A DNA stretch of 64,000 nucleotides from NCBI GenBank assembly GCA_030428405.1, contig JAUIEH010000001.1:17538-81537 (forward strand), written 5' to 3'. Origin of the DNA: Alphaproteobacteria bacterium (GTDB taxonomy: Bacteria; Pseudomonadota; Alphaproteobacteria; Caulobacterales; Maricaulaceae). Below the pieces are notes generated by a model. It had not been told where the DNA came from and did not search any database. It was given only the letters and a program-made list of their open reading frames with translations. Numbering within the stretch: position 1 is the first letter of the stretch; each line of letters begins with the position of its first letter. Below, one piece after another: positions 1-9,165 of this stretch. Position numbers and translations under genes: made by a program.

Positions 1-578
1 ACGAGTTTTTGTCGGTCCACGTCTGGGCGGGATATGCCGTGTCTGCGACAGTCGCTGTTCGCATCGTTTGGGGATTTGTCGGCCCGCGACACGCGCGATT
101 TGCGAGCTTCGTTCGCGGCCCCGCCGCCACCTGGAGGCACATCTCCGGCTTGATCTCCGGCCGCGCCGAACGCCATCTCGGGCACAACCCGGCGGGCGCG
201 GCCATGATCCTCGCCCTGCTGGTCGCACTTTCCGGAACGATCGTCTCCGGTTTGGCTCTCTATGCTGTCGAAGAAGGCAAGGGGCCGTTCGCGGTCGTGA
301 TGGCCGCCGCCAGCTCTGATTCCGAGCTCTCACGTGGGCTGGCGATGTATCACTCAGACAGCCACGAGCGCGAGGAAGACGGCGAATACGATCGCGATCA
401 CGGTGAGCACGAATTCGAAGAGGCTGAAGAACTCCTCGAGGAGGCTCACTCGGCCTTCACCTACGTGACCTTGATCCTGATCGGACTGCACATTCTTGGC
501 GTTGTCGCCTCAAGCCTCGCCCACCGCGAGAACCTCGTTCGCGCCATGGTGACCGGCGTCAAGCGAGCGGGAAAATAG
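1..578 (+). CDS. Cytochrome b561-type membrane protein, 5' end outside window
   Basis: The reading frame is open back to the window edge (codons from base 3 read EFLSVHVWAGY), so the true start lies upstream. The protein has hydrophobic segments at the start, middle and end, with His residues in membrane-type contexts (VHVWAGY near the start; LIGLHILGV near the C-terminus) typical of di-haem b-type cytochromes of the cytochrome b561/Ni-Fe hydrogenase b-subunit family. A strongly acidic, His-containing loop (HEREEDGEYDRDHGEHEFEE) sits before the last helix and could bind metal ions. It probably passes electrons between a quinol pool and a periplasmic c-type cytochrome, but the partner gene is outside the window. 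Family call from recall. Confidence 0.8.
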   Translation, partial: EFLSVHVWAGYAVSATVAVRIVWGFVGPRHARFASFVRGPAATWRHISGLISGRAERHLGHNPAGAAMILALLVALSGTIVSGLALYAVEEGKGPFAVVMAAASSDSELSRGLAMYHSDSHEREEDGEYDRDHGEHEFEEAEELLEEAHSAFTYVTLILIGLHILGVVASSLAHRENLVRAMVTGVKRAGK

Positions 579-882
579 TCGCTCGCGCCTGCCTTGCGCG
601 TGAGGCATGGGCGCCGTCGTGGCGCCGCGTTCCTGCTCAACGCAGCGCCCATGGTCCGCAATGCGTTGGCTAGAAGTCTTGAATCCAATTTGAGTCGAAG
701 CCGTCATGGCCGAACGTCGCGCGAGGACCCAGGCGGCCATTTTCGACGATCTCCGGCCACTTGCGCGTGTCTTTCGGCAGGGGTGTCGACTGCGCTCAAC
801 CTGAAAACGTCACTCCTCAACATCCCAACCGCCGCTCATCCTCACGCACCTGAACGCCACAAACAGTGCGGGGGCACAGCCG
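579..882. other. Intergenic, no gene recognised
   Basis: About 300 bases between the cytochrome gene and the first conjugation-region gene. Open frames here on both strands have no recognisable protein character. A GC-rich stretch near 608-625 repeats the self-complementary hexamer GGCGCC twice and could fold, but it has no T-run to make it a convincing terminator. Confidence 0.4.
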
Positions 883-1089
883 ATGAACGTCAATCATACC
901 TCAGAGAATTCGAGCCCATTTTTCAACACGGCCGAGGCCGCCGTCTATCTACGCATGCGTAAGCGCACGCTCGAGAACATGCGCTGGCGCGGCGAGGGGC
1001 CGGACTTCCGCAAGCATGGTAAATGGATCTGCTACCACGTCGACGACCTCGAAAAATGGTCGCGGGCGCGCGCGAGAAACGCGCGATGA
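883..1089 (+). CDS. Small helix-turn-helix (excisionase-like) DNA-binding protein
   Basis: A 68-residue protein with the layout of a MerR/AlpA/excisionase-type HTH: FFNTAEAAVYLRMRKRTLEN forms the helix-turn-helix, followed by a wing (GPDFRKHGKWICYHVDDLEKW). In related trb-type elements this gene normally heads an operon with a replication initiator and ParA. Here its stop codon overlaps the start of the DUF2840 gene (ATGA), so repA and parA are absent from the usual position. It probably regulates the transfer or excision genes; no target site was identified. Confidence 0.8.
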   Translation: MNVNHTSENSSPFFNTAEAAVYLRMRKRTLENMRWRGEGPDFRKHGKWICYHVDDLEKWSRARARNAR

Positions 1090-1559
1090 GCGAGGCGCTA
1101 CCGCTCACCGAGGTGACGCTACGGACCGAAGCGAAGGTCCGCCGCGAGCGCCTGCGCTTCGGCGCGCCCGTCCGTCGTCAAGCAATTTCGAAGCGCCAGC
1201 AGCTTGCCTGGTTGGCGCCAGACGCCACGTTCGCCCTCGTTCGCTGGAGGCGAAACGCCTACGGCACGGTGTCCTGGCGCTTGTTCATCGCGCAGGCCGG
1301 GCGGCCAGGCGAGGCGCTCGTCGCCATCCCCGGCGTACGCCCGGGCGCGCATGCGCTCGCGGTTCTACAGGGCGCTGTGCGCGTGCGCCGTGGCCTGCTG
1401 GCTCTGGGGGAACTAGAGCGCGCCGGCGTCAATCTGCTCGACATTTCGCCCGCCTTTTGGCGGCGTTTTCAGGAGCGCGTCTTTCAAAAGAAGCCGCTCA
1501 TTCTACCGTCGCCAAGCCAGGTCGCCTTTGGCTATGCGCGACGAAAGGCGCTGTCGTGA
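1086..1559 (+). CDS. DUF2840 domain protein of conjugative element
   Basis: 157 residues from the ATG at 1086, which overlaps the upstream stop as ATGA; an extension to 1023 would lie inside the HTH gene and is not needed. The protein is basic and soluble, with the core LTEVTL...RRERLRFG and a C-terminal PSQVAFGYARR. It matches, from memory, the DUF2840 family found almost only in alphaproteobacterial conjugative elements directly upstream of the TraF peptidase. Molecular role unknown; its fixed position suggests a part in transfer. The stop overlaps the next start (GTGA), so the three small genes are translationally coupled. Confidence 0.75.
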   Translation: MSEALPLTEVTLRTEAKVRRERLRFGAPVRRQAISKRQQLAWLAPDATFALVRWRRNAYGTVSWRLFIAQAGRPGEALVAIPGVRPGAHALAVLQGAVRVRRGLLALGELERAGVNLLDISPAFWRRFQERVFQKKPLILPSPSQVAFGYARRKALS

Positions 1560-2083
1560 AGCGCAAATCCCAACGGATTTCCGCTCTGATCGCGGTCGGA
1601 TTCGTGCTGATCGCCGCCGCGTCCGCGATCGAACGGCGGCCCGTTCTTCTCTATAATCCGAGCCCGAGCGCGCCGCGCGGGCTCTATGTCGTGCGCCCAT
1701 CTGCGACAGCGGAACGCGGCGATCTCGTCGCCGCGCGGCTGCCCGAATGGGCCCGCGAACTAGCGTCCGAGCGAGGCTACTTGCCCTCCGGACTACCCGT
1801 CATCAAGACGGTTTGGGCCGTCGCCGGCGACCGCGTTTGCGCCGAGAACGGAAGCCTGCGCGTCGCTGGCCGACCGGCCCTTATCGCCCTCGAATCCGAT
1901 CGCGCGGGACGCACGATGCCGCGTTGGAGCGAGTGCCGGACGCTCCAGAACGGCGAGGTTTTCCTCGCATCTACCCAAGTCGATGAGTCCTTCGACGGGC
2001 GCTACTTCGGGCCCGTCTCCGCAACCAACATACTTGGACGCGCCGTGCGCGTCTGGCCGCGCGAAGGGACGCAGCGCCCGTGA
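1556..2083 (+). CDS. traF: TraF-like S26 family signal peptidase
   Basis: 175 residues from the GTG at 1556, which overlaps the DUF2840 stop. One N-terminal membrane helix (residues about 8-24) precedes the catalytic serine motif NPSPSAPRGLY (Ser38 in the S-x-P-x-G context of TraF proteins), and the general-base lysine is in VIKTVWAVAGDRV (Lys84). TraF of IncP-type systems matures and cyclises the TrbC pilin in the periplasm, and a trbC gene is present at 10632. The C-terminal FDGRYFGPV...ILGRAVRVWP is the usual S26 end. Alternative reading as a general signal peptidase is unlikely given length and context. Confidence 0.9.
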   Translation: MKRKSQRISALIAVGFVLIAAASAIERRPVLLYNPSPSAPRGLYVVRPSATAERGDLVAARLPEWARELASERGYLPSGLPVIKTVWAVAGDRVCAENGSLRVAGRPALIALESDRAGRTMPRWSECRTLQNGEVFLASTQVDESFDGRYFGPVSATNILGRAVRVWPREGTQRP

Positions 2084-2319
2084 GGCGGTGCGGACGAACG
2101 GCGCGGGGGGAAGGGGTGGGGGCTTTAGGCAAGATAAAAGGAGGCGGCGCCAAAGCGCGCCTCGCCCCTTGTCTGCACATCGAATCCGGCGGCGCCGGAA
2201 CTTTTCTCGAACGATGTCGCGCTTTCGCGCAAGCGTTTGATATCGCGCGCGAATTCGTGGCGCCGCTTTCACGTATTCCAACGATTTCAGACGGTTAGCC
2301 CCCTGAGCCCCCGCGCCCA

Positions 2320-4251
2320 ATGAGCGATAACGACTACAACGAGTTCCGCCCGCGCGTCGGCCGCATCCGCAGCCTCGGCGACGGCCGCGCTCGGACGTAT
2401 CTATCGCGCGTCGCGAAGGCCGTGAGCCGCGCGGGCGGCGGGCCGCGCCTGTCTGCCGCCTACGCCGCCGGCAGCGGCTTGCCTGCACGCAGCTGGAAGG
2501 TCTCTCGCCGCGCGATCGTGAAGGCGCGTGTCGTCAGGCTCACGCCGACCGGTCTCGCGCGCCAGGCTGCGCACCTCGCCTACATTCAGCGCGACGGGGT
2601 GAGCCGCGCGGCGGGCCCTGCGCACCTCTACAATGGCGGCTCGGACGAGGCCGACGGCGAGGCTTTCGCCGAACGCTCCCGCGGCGACCGCCATCAGTTC
2701 CGCTTCATCATCTCGCCCGAGGACACGCGCGAACTCGGCGAACTCAAGCCCTTCGTGCGTGATCTCATGAAAGAGATGAGCCGCGATCTCGGCACAGAAC
2801 TCGATTGGGTGGCGGCGGATCATTTCGATACAGACCATCCCCATACGCATGTCGTGCTGCGCGGCAAGGAGCAGTACGGGAACGATCTCGTCATTCCGCG
2901 CGCCTACATGTCCCACGGCTTCCGCCGCCGCGCCTGTGAGGCGCTCACGCGCGAGCTCGGGCCCGAGACGGCGGTCGAGGCCTACGAGAAGCTCGTCAGC
3001 GAGGTGAAGAAGGACCGGCTCACGCGCATCGACCGGCGCTTGCTGGCGGCGGCGCGCGATCACGTCGTGACGCTCGATGTGCGCCACGGCGACGGCCCGC
3101 TCTTAGCCTCGCGCCTCAGGCATCTGGAGGACAAGGGTCTCGCCGCGCGCGCGGGCGAGGGCTGGCGGCTCGCGCCGGAACTCGAAGCGACGCTGCGGCG
3201 CATGGGCGAGCGCGGCGACATCATCAAGACGCTGCACCGGTGCCTGCATGAGCGTGGACTCGCGCGTCCGCTTGCGCCCGACGCCGTGTGGGACGGACGC
3301 CGGCCCGAGGCGCGCGTCTTCGCCGGCCGGCTCGTCGCGCTCGGGATCGCAGACGAACTCACCGACCGCGCCTATGCGATCGTCGACGGCTTCGACGGCA
3401 AGGCGCGCCATGTCGATCTGGGTCTCGAGCCGCCTAGCAGCACGATCAGCGAGGGCGCCCTCGTCGAGGTTCGCCCCAATGCGCCCAAGGGGCTGCGCAA
3501 GGGCGACCTGACGATCGCCCAGATCGCGGAGCGCTCGGGCGGGCTCTACAGCGAGGAGCGCCACCGCGCCTTCGATCCGGCCGCGCGCGCCGAGTTCATC
3601 CGCGCCCATGTGCGCCGGCTGGAGGCGCTGCGCCGGGCGCGGCTCGTCAAGTGTGGGCCCGAGGGCGACTGGACCATTCCGGCGGACTACGCCGAGACCG
3701 CCGCAAACTACGATCGCGCGCAGGCGGCGCGCGCGCCGGCGCGGCTGGCGCTAATCACGGACATGTCCTTGTCAGCGCAGGTCGCCGTCCACGACGCCAC
3801 CTGGCTCGACCGCCGCCTCGCCGGCGAGGGCGAACGCGGCCTGGCCGAGATCGGGCTCGGCCGCGAGGCGCGTGAGGCGCTGACGCTGAGGCGGCGTTGG
3901 CTCGTGCGCGAAGGGCTCCTCGCCGACGACGCGCAAGGCCGCAAGCTGCCGCAGGAGAGCCTGGCGGAGCTGCGCCGGCGCGGGCTCGAGCGTATCGGCG
4001 CGTCACTGTCGCGCGATCTCGGACTGCCCTATGCGCCCGCGCAGGACGGCGAGCGCATCGACGGGACCTATGTGCGCGCGGAGATGTCGGGCAAGGGCAA
4101 GGTCGCCGTCATCACCCGCGCGCGCGACTTCACGCTCGTTCCCTGGCGAGAGGTGCTCGACCGCAATCTCGGCAAGCGCGTGTCGGGCGTTGTGCGCGGG
4201 GACGCGATCTCGTGGGATCTGACGCGGAAACGGGGGATAGGGCCGACGTGA
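2320..4251 (+). CDS. DUF3363 relaxase/mobilisation nuclease (VirD2-like)
   Basis: A 643-residue protein expected to nick the transfer origin and pilot the strand through the mating channel. The N-terminal third carries the relaxase fold: AHLAYIQRDGV (motif I region) and the histidine metal motif HFDTDHPHTHVVL (residues 168-180, with His173, His175 and His177). The remainder matches the long DUF3363 region typical of relaxases in these elements. It follows a 236-base spacer after traF, in which oriT might lie, although I could not define one. It is followed by a cargo pocket before traG, an interruption of the usual relaxase-traG neighbourhood. Confidence 0.87.
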   Translation: MSDNDYNEFRPRVGRIRSLGDGRARTYLSRVAKAVSRAGGGPRLSAAYAAGSGLPARSWKVSRRAIVKARVVRLTPTGLARQAAHLAYIQRDGVSRAAGPAHLYNGGSDEADGEAFAERSRGDRHQFRFIISPEDTRELGELKPFVRDLMKEMSRDLGTELDWVAADHFDTDHPHTHVVLRGKEQYGNDLVIPRAYMSHGFRRRACEALTRELGPETAVEAYEKLVSEVKKDRLTRIDRRLLAAARDHVVTLDVRHGDGPLLASRLRHLEDKGLAARAGEGWRLAPELEATLRRMGERGDIIKTLHRCLHERGLARPLAPDAVWDGRRPEARVFAGRLVALGIADELTDRAYAIVDGFDGKARHVDLGLEPPSSTISEGALVEVRPNAPKGLRKGDLTIAQIAERSGGLYSEERHRAFDPAARAEFIRAHVRRLEALRRARLVKCGPEGDWTIPADYAETAANYDRAQAARAPARLALITDMSLSAQVAVHDATWLDRRLAGEGERGLAEIGLGREAREALTLRRRWLVREGLLADDAQGRKLPQESLAELRRRGLERIGASLSRDLGLPYAPAQDGERIDGTYVRAEMSGKGKVAVITRARDFTLVPWREVLDRNLGKRVSGVVRGDAISWDLTRKRGIGPT

Positions 4252-4474
4252 CTGCATGCTTCTCTACAGCGATCGCGCCGAGTCTGGCGGCAGAGCTTCG
4301 GGAGCAGGCTTAGATTTCCAAATATGCCGTACAGACTCCGTCACAACCGAATCACCAATATCCTACGACGTCACATTCTGCGGCAATTGCTGCGCCAGCC
4401 TGCCTGTGGCGAGGCACGGTGCGGACGCAGCCAAACTCAGTTAGGCAAGTGAGAGAAACGCATCACACAGAACA

Positions 4475-5368
4475 ATGACGGACTCGAACACAACCTACAG
4501 TGATCAGCAATTGCTCGACTTCATCTTGGCGATGGAGGACGCACTACTAGAAGAAGGTATGAGTCCGGAGGCTCGAGGCTTCGAACTCCCTCATCGTGTT
4601 CTGGACCAGCTCGGCTACGTGTCCTATTTCACGACCGGCCCTGATCAGCCAGCGGTCCTGGAACGCCTTCGGGCGATTCACGAGCGCCTCTACCGACCGC
4701 ACGACGTCGGCATGGGAAGACTTCACTCCGGCGCATTCATGTTTCGTGGCATCGCGGTCCACGTGTTTGTGCCGATCGTTTTTGGTCAGGTGCGTGTAAG
4801 GCCGTTCGAATGGTGCGATCTCAACGAAATGCAAGTGCAATGGCTTCAATCAAATGCCTTCCACGTCAAAGCGTACCTCGCGACGTTCGCAGATATTTTT
4901 GATTTTTGCGCCGGAATTCATCCGTTTGAAGGCTACGCGCCGCCAAATGACGCTGCGAAACGTTGGTTCGACCTTGCCTCGTTCCAGCTACAGGGCGCGA
5001 GCGCGATTCTTTGCGCGCACTTGGACGGGCGTGGAGCTACTCAAAGCGCATTGCTAGGCTCTGAGCTCGCGCTGAAAGCGCCTTTGGCCGCAAATGGTGT
5101 GGCGGAGACCGAGCTGAAGAAGCTCGGTCATGATCTCAAGGGCCTCGCGGACGAAGTGGCGGCGCGATATTCGGACTTCGACCTGCCGGCAGTGCAACAG
5201 CGGGTGGCGCTACTCCCTCCCTACGTCGCAAATCGCTACGCACCGGTTCAGCCTTCCCTCTTCGAGGCCGGCGAGATCGTTGTGGCGGCCCAGTTTGTAG
5301 CTGCTGAGGCGATGCGCGCAGTCACTGGCGGTCGCGTTCAAGCAAAAGCAGGTGCCTTCGCGTCGTAG
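4475..5368 (+). CDS. Unknown 297-aa protein, HEPN-like C-terminal half
   Basis: I do not recognise the family. The protein is acidic and soluble, with no signal peptide or membrane helix. The C-terminal half (about residues 165-285) contains LLGSELALKAPLAANGV...LKKLGHDLKGLADEV followed by YVANRYAPVQPS, a pattern like HEPN/MNT-type helical domains (ELALK... GHDL). The arginine-histidine RNase motif of active HEPN toxins is not evident. It stands alone between the relaxase and an oppositely oriented DUF3644 gene, so it is cargo rather than transfer machinery. Base composition is lower in GC than the trb genes, consistent with separate acquisition. Confidence 0.7.
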   Translation: MTDSNTTYSDQQLLDFILAMEDALLEEGMSPEARGFELPHRVLDQLGYVSYFTTGPDQPAVLERLRAIHERLYRPHDVGMGRLHSGAFMFRGIAVHVFVPIVFGQVRVRPFEWCDLNEMQVQWLQSNAFHVKAYLATFADIFDFCAGIHPFEGYAPPNDAAKRWFDLASFQLQGASAILCAHLDGRGATQSALLGSELALKAPLAANGVAETELKKLGHDLKGLADEVAARYSDFDLPAVQQRVALLPPYVANRYAPVQPSLFEAGEIVVAAQFVAAEAMRAVTGGRVQAKAGAFAS

Positions 5369-5616
5369 GTGCGCTGCGGGATCAGCAGAGTCGCGGACGA
5401 TTTCTTATTGCGCCCGTGTGCGGTGGCAACGGCGCTCGATCGGCACCGCCGCTGAGTTCTGTCTCGACGCGTAGGATCCCGTCTATGTCTCCGCATCTTC
5501 GCTGTTGCGGTACTCGTCGAATCGCATGGGTTGACCTCTCCAAGCGCCTGCTCCAGCGACTGACGACGGCGAGGTAGTGATATGACGCGGGGGAGTCAGA
5601 TTCGGCTCAAAATGCT

Positions 5617-6810
5617 CTAGCTCTGCGTTTTCCTCAGGGCTTCGATTTCCGACGGGTTGGAATACGTCGCGATCAAGAAGTCGACCCATGCCTGCGAATA
5701 CGTGTAGTCGCGGTGGGCTGAGTGATAAACGCAATAACGCTTGTCAGTCTGTCCCGGTTGCTTTGCGCCAGACGCGGGACGGGCATTATGGCGTTTCCAA
5801 GCTAGCTGGTGGCAATGAGAGGTGAAGTCTGGAACAGCCTTTCGTACAATTCTCACTACAGACAAAGGCTTGTGAGGAAAGTCTTCGTCAGAGATTCGGG
5901 ATTTGACAAGTACGTTGTGGATATTTTCGCCCTCTTCGCTATCGGGGCTGATGAATCTAATGTTTGAGCCAGACCTAGAAGATCCGTCAAGCGTGAATAC
6001 AATCTGAAATTTGTATTCAACTGCTCCGGGATCATCCGGATCAATATCGGAGTTCAGGCGGGCGTCGAGGGCCATAATATTTGCGGGGACGGCCAAATCT
6101 TGTGTTTCGGATATTTGCATCAAGCTTACGCGAGAGAATTGCAGGGCAAAACCCAAGTTTGATTGAAGCGAAAGCATTGGTCCAAAAAGGTCACATATAG
6201 TGTTGTCAAAATTTACACAGCACGCTTGAAACAGGCCAAGCCAATTATTGTCAGATAGGCCGAAGCGGCTGTGCTCAACGGCGTCCCTTATCTCTTTGAT
6301 CGCTACCAAATTTCTTCGAACGTTGTTCGACAATGGCGTCGTTTGGCGTGAAAGGAGTTCATAAAGGGAAACGGTCTTCCCATCTGGCCTAGCAATGCTC
6401 TCCCCCAGGGTCCGGTCATGGTATTCGTGCATGAGATATGTCCAAGCAATAATCGCGAGGACGGAAAACTGCTCGGTTCTGAATTTGAGGTGTGGGCTAT
6501 TGAATATGTGCACGGCCATCATCATGGCCTCGCGAGCACGAATGAGGCGTTCGTCGTCAACGTCATTCAATCCAGTTATTGGATCGTATAGTGTTTTCTT
6601 AAGTTTGAATAATTCAAGTTCATCGCTTGTAGCTGCCTCTTGCGAGTCGTCGGACTTAACTTCAGTTATGCGTGCACTGTTAATTGTTGCGTTGCGGCCA
6701 CGATTGACTAGGTCTTGGATGTCTTGGTTGCGCATATCCTCGGCTAGCATGGCCTTCACTGCGCGTTTCTCGTCCTTGGTTAGACTTCCCTCCTTCAAGC
6801 GCTTAGCCAT
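5617..6810 (-). CDS. DUF3644-like protein with HEPN RX4H motif
   Basis: 397 residues, conspicuously AT-richer than all neighbours. The central region (AREAMMMAVHIFNSPHLKFRTEQFSVLAII... ) matches my recollection of the DUF3644 family. Residues 175-180 read RDAVEH, an R-x4-H signature like that of HEPN ribonucleases. The basic N-terminal segment (TKDEKRAVKAMLAEDMRNQDIQDLVNRG) looks like a small HTH that could bind nucleic acid. The gene runs against the conjugation genes and overlaps an upstream 82-codon gene by 8 bases. An abortive-infection or toxin role is inference; the family has no function I can cite with certainty. Confidence 0.75.
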   Translation of the reverse strand: MAKRLKEGSLTKDEKRAVKAMLAEDMRNQDIQDLVNRGRNATINSARITEVKSDDSQEAATSDELELFKLKKTLYDPITGLNDVDDERLIRAREAMMMAVHIFNSPHLKFRTEQFSVLAIIAWTYLMHEYHDRTLGESIARPDGKTVSLYELLSRQTTPLSNNVRRNLVAIKEIRDAVEHSRFGLSDNNWLGLFQACCVNFDNTICDLFGPMLSLQSNLGFALQFSRVSLMQISETQDLAVPANIMALDARLNSDIDPDDPGAVEYKFQIVFTLDGSSRSGSNIRFISPDSEEGENIHNVLVKSRISDEDFPHKPLSVVRIVRKAVPDFTSHCHQLAWKRHNARPASGAKQPGQTDKRYCVYHSAHRDYTYSQAWVDFLIATYSNPSEIEALRKTQS

Positions 6811-7051
6811 GTAGTGCTCCTGACGCGTCCCAGTAAAATCTGTTCACGAGGCTCACAATATCAGCTTCCGGTGGATCGGGCTCGATGCGTACGACAAGCG
6901 ATTCGCGAAGCCGTTCTTGAGGAACGAATCGGGGCCCGCCGTTCCCCCTGAGGCAACAGCGTCGGAGCACAAAATAAGTTTTGTGTGTAGAGGGGGCGCT
7001 CAGCGCCGCCAGCTGCAAAAGGGCGGCACCAAATTCAGCGTACTCATTCAT
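6803..7051 (-). CDS. Small 82-aa protein paired with DUF3644 gene
   Basis: Unrecognised protein (MNEYAEFGAALLQLAAL...). Its stop overlaps the start of the DUF3644-like gene by 8 bases in the same direction, the arrangement of translationally coupled toxin-antitoxin or defence gene pairs. It has two adjacent cysteines (RRCCLRG) and ends with a helix-like IVSLVNRFYWDASGALHG. No domain could be named. It might be a neutralising partner, or simply a small leader gene. Composition is intermediate between the DUF3644 gene and the flanking conjugation genes. Confidence 0.5.
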   Translation of the reverse strand: MNEYAEFGAALLQLAALSAPSTHKTYFVLRRCCLRGNGGPRFVPQERLRESLVVRIEPDPPEADIVSLVNRFYWDASGALHG

Positions 7052-7188
7052 TCCCGATAGCCACTCACCGTGCTCATTTCGTCATCCATTGTGCACGTAT
7101 AACCGCTTGAAAACACTCTGCAAACCCGCGTTGACGCGGGTACCGTCCGCGCATGAGGCTCAGCTCCGGAAAGGGGACTTCAGCCATC

Positions 7189-9165
7189 ATGACGCCGACG
7201 AAAATCCTCATTGGGCAGATCGCGCTCGTGTTCGGCGTCGTGCTCGCCGGCGTCTGGTTCGGCACGCAGTTCGCGGCGTCCGAGCTCGGCTACGCGGCTG
7301 AACTCGGCGCGCCCTGGTTCAGCCTCGGTGCGACGCCGGTCTACAAGCCTTGGCGGCTGTTCGAATGGTGGTACGCCTACGAGGCCTACGCCCCGGCAAT
7401 CTTTGCACGCGCCGGCGCGATCGCGGCCGCCGGCGGAGTCGCGGGGGCGGCGGTCGCCATCGCCGGCTCGGTGTGGCGGGCGCGCTCTGCCAAGAACGTC
7501 ACCACTTACGGCTCGGCGCGCTGGGCGCGGGTCTCCGAGATCGCCAAGGCGGGGCTGTTCGCACCGGCGGGCGTCGTGCTCGGGCGCTATCGCGACAGGT
7601 ATCTGCGCCATAACGGGCCCGAGCATGTCATGGCCTTCGCGCCGACGCGCTCGGGCAAGGGCGTGGGGTTGGTCGTTCCAACGCTGCTGACCTGGCGCGA
7701 CAGCGCGCTCATCCACGACATCAAGGGCGAAAACTGGGAGCTGACGGCGGGCTGGCGGTCGAGCTTCTCGCGCTGCCTGCGCTTCGATCCCACCGATCCC
7801 AAGAGCGCGCGCTACAATCCGCTCCTCGAAGTGCGGCGCGGGCCGAATGAAATTCGCGACGTCCAGAACATCTCCGACATCCTCGTCGATCCCGACGGCG
7901 CGCTCGAGCATCGCAATCACTGGCAGAAAACCGCGCAGGACGTGCTCGAGGGCGCGATCCTGCACGTGCTCTATGCGGAAGACGAAAAGACGCTCTCGCG
8001 CGTCGCCACGCTCCTCTCCGATCCGGATCGGCCGATCCTCGAGACGATCGCGGTCATGGCGAGGACGCCGCATCTGGGATCGCGCGGCGTCCATCCCAAG
8101 GTGGCCAAGGCCGCCCGCGCGCTCGAGAACAAGTCGCCCAACGAGCTCTCCGGCGTCCTCTCCACAGTCATGACCTATCTCGGACTCTACGCTGATCCGG
8201 TCGTGGAGCGTGCCACCGCGCAGTCCGACTTCCGCATCGAGGACCTCGTTACGGGCGAGCGGCCGCTGTCGCTCTACCTTGCCGTGCCGCCGTCGGACAT
8301 CTCGCGCACGCGCCCGCTCGTGCGGCTGATGCTCAACCAGATTGGCCGCCGGCTCACCGAGCGGCTTGATCTCGAGCGCCGCCGGCTCCTGATGATGCTG
8401 GATGAGTTCCCGACGCTCGGACGGCTCGACTTCTTCGAGACGGCGCTCGCCTTCCTCGGCGGTTATGGCGTGCGCGCCTTCCTAATCGCTCAGTCGCTCA
8501 ATCAGATCGAGAAGGCCTACGGGCCCAATAACGCCATCCTCGACAACTGCCATGTGCGCGTGGCGTTCGCGACCAACGACGAGCGCACGGCCAAGCGCAT
8601 ATCGGACGGGCTCGGGACGGCGACCGAGATGCGCGCCCAGCGCAACTATGCCGGCCATCGGCTCGCGCCTTGGCTCGCCCACGTCATGGTCTCGCGCCAG
8701 GAGACGGCGCGGCCGCTGATGACGCCCGGCGAGGTCATGCAGCTCGACGCGCGCGACGAGCTCGTCATGGTCGCCGGCTCGCCGCCGATCCGCGCAGGCA
8801 AGCTCCGCTACTACGAGGACCGCAACTTCCTCGATCGTCGCCTTGATCCGCCGGCGGACGCGAGCGACGGCGCGCCGGTCGCGGACCACGACTGGTCTGA
8901 TCTGACGATTACTGCGGCTCCGGCGCACGAGGGCGATCGGCCGGACTTCGACGAGGATGACGGCGGCTTGCGCCAGGCGCGCGCACCCGAGCGCGAGCCC
9001 GACGCGACGGTCGCGCCCGAACGCGAGAGCGACGTTGCGGCCATCCCGGAGGCCGGCGACGGCGACGCGCCGCGTGACGCCAGGACGCTCAAACAACTCA
9101 CGCCGGTCCAGCGGGCCCACGGTCTCAACGCCGGCGCCTCGCGCGATCCCATCGAGGAGTTCTGA
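7189..9165 (+). CDS. traG: Type IV coupling protein TraG/VirD4
   Basis: 658 residues from the ATG at 7189, chosen because AAGGGG lies about 10 bases upstream; an ATG at 7153 would add twelve unlikely residues. Two N-terminal membrane helices (residues about 5-25 and 70-100) are followed by Walker A APTRSGKG (residues 151-158) and Walker B LLMMLDEFPTLGR. These are the hallmarks of the hexameric ATPase that hands the relaxase-DNA complex to the secretion channel. The Asp/Glu-rich C-terminal tail (DDGGLRQARAPEREPDATV) is typical of the family in these elements. The stop overlaps the next start. Confidence 0.95.
   Translation: MTPTKILIGQIALVFGVVLAGVWFGTQFAASELGYAAELGAPWFSLGATPVYKPWRLFEWWYAYEAYAPAIFARAGAIAAAGGVAGAAVAIAGSVWRARSAKNVTTYGSARWARVSEIAKAGLFAPAGVVLGRYRDRYLRHNGPEHVMAFAPTRSGKGVGLVVPTLLTWRDSALIHDIKGENWELTAGWRSSFSRCLRFDPTDPKSARYNPLLEVRRGPNEIRDVQNISDILVDPDGALEHRNHWQKTAQDVLEGAILHVLYAEDEKTLSRVATLLSDPDRPILETIAVMARTPHLGSRGVHPKVAKAARALENKSPNELSGVLSTVMTYLGLYADPVVERATAQSDFRIEDLVTGERPLSLYLAVPPSDISRTRPLVRLMLNQIGRRLTERLDLERRRLLMMLDEFPTLGRLDFFETALAFLGGYGVRAFLIAQSLNQIEKAYGPNNAILDNCHVRVAFATNDERTAKRISDGLGTATEMRAQRNYAGHRLAPWLAHVMVSRQETARPLMTPGEVMQLDARDELVMVAGSPPIRAGKLRYYEDRNFLDRRLDPPADASDGAPVADHDWSDLTITAAPAHEGDRPDFDEDDGGLRQARAPEREPDATVAPERESDVAAIPEAGDGDAPRDARTLKQLTPVQRAHGLNAGASRDPIEEF

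Noticed and set aside
2080..2298. 72-codon frame after traF beginning with a GTGA overlap
   Set aside because: Arg/Gly-rich, no recognisable domain and no ribosome site; the overlap could be chance, so it was left out.
4256..4444. 62-codon frame after the relaxase gene
   Set aside because: No ribosome site, no recognisable composition or family; treated as intergenic.
5483..5527. 14-codon frame MRFDEYRNSEDAET on the minus strand with a good GGAGAGG upstream
   Set aside because: It resembles the beginning of a longer protein but stops at once; could be a gene remnant or leader peptide, not enough to call.
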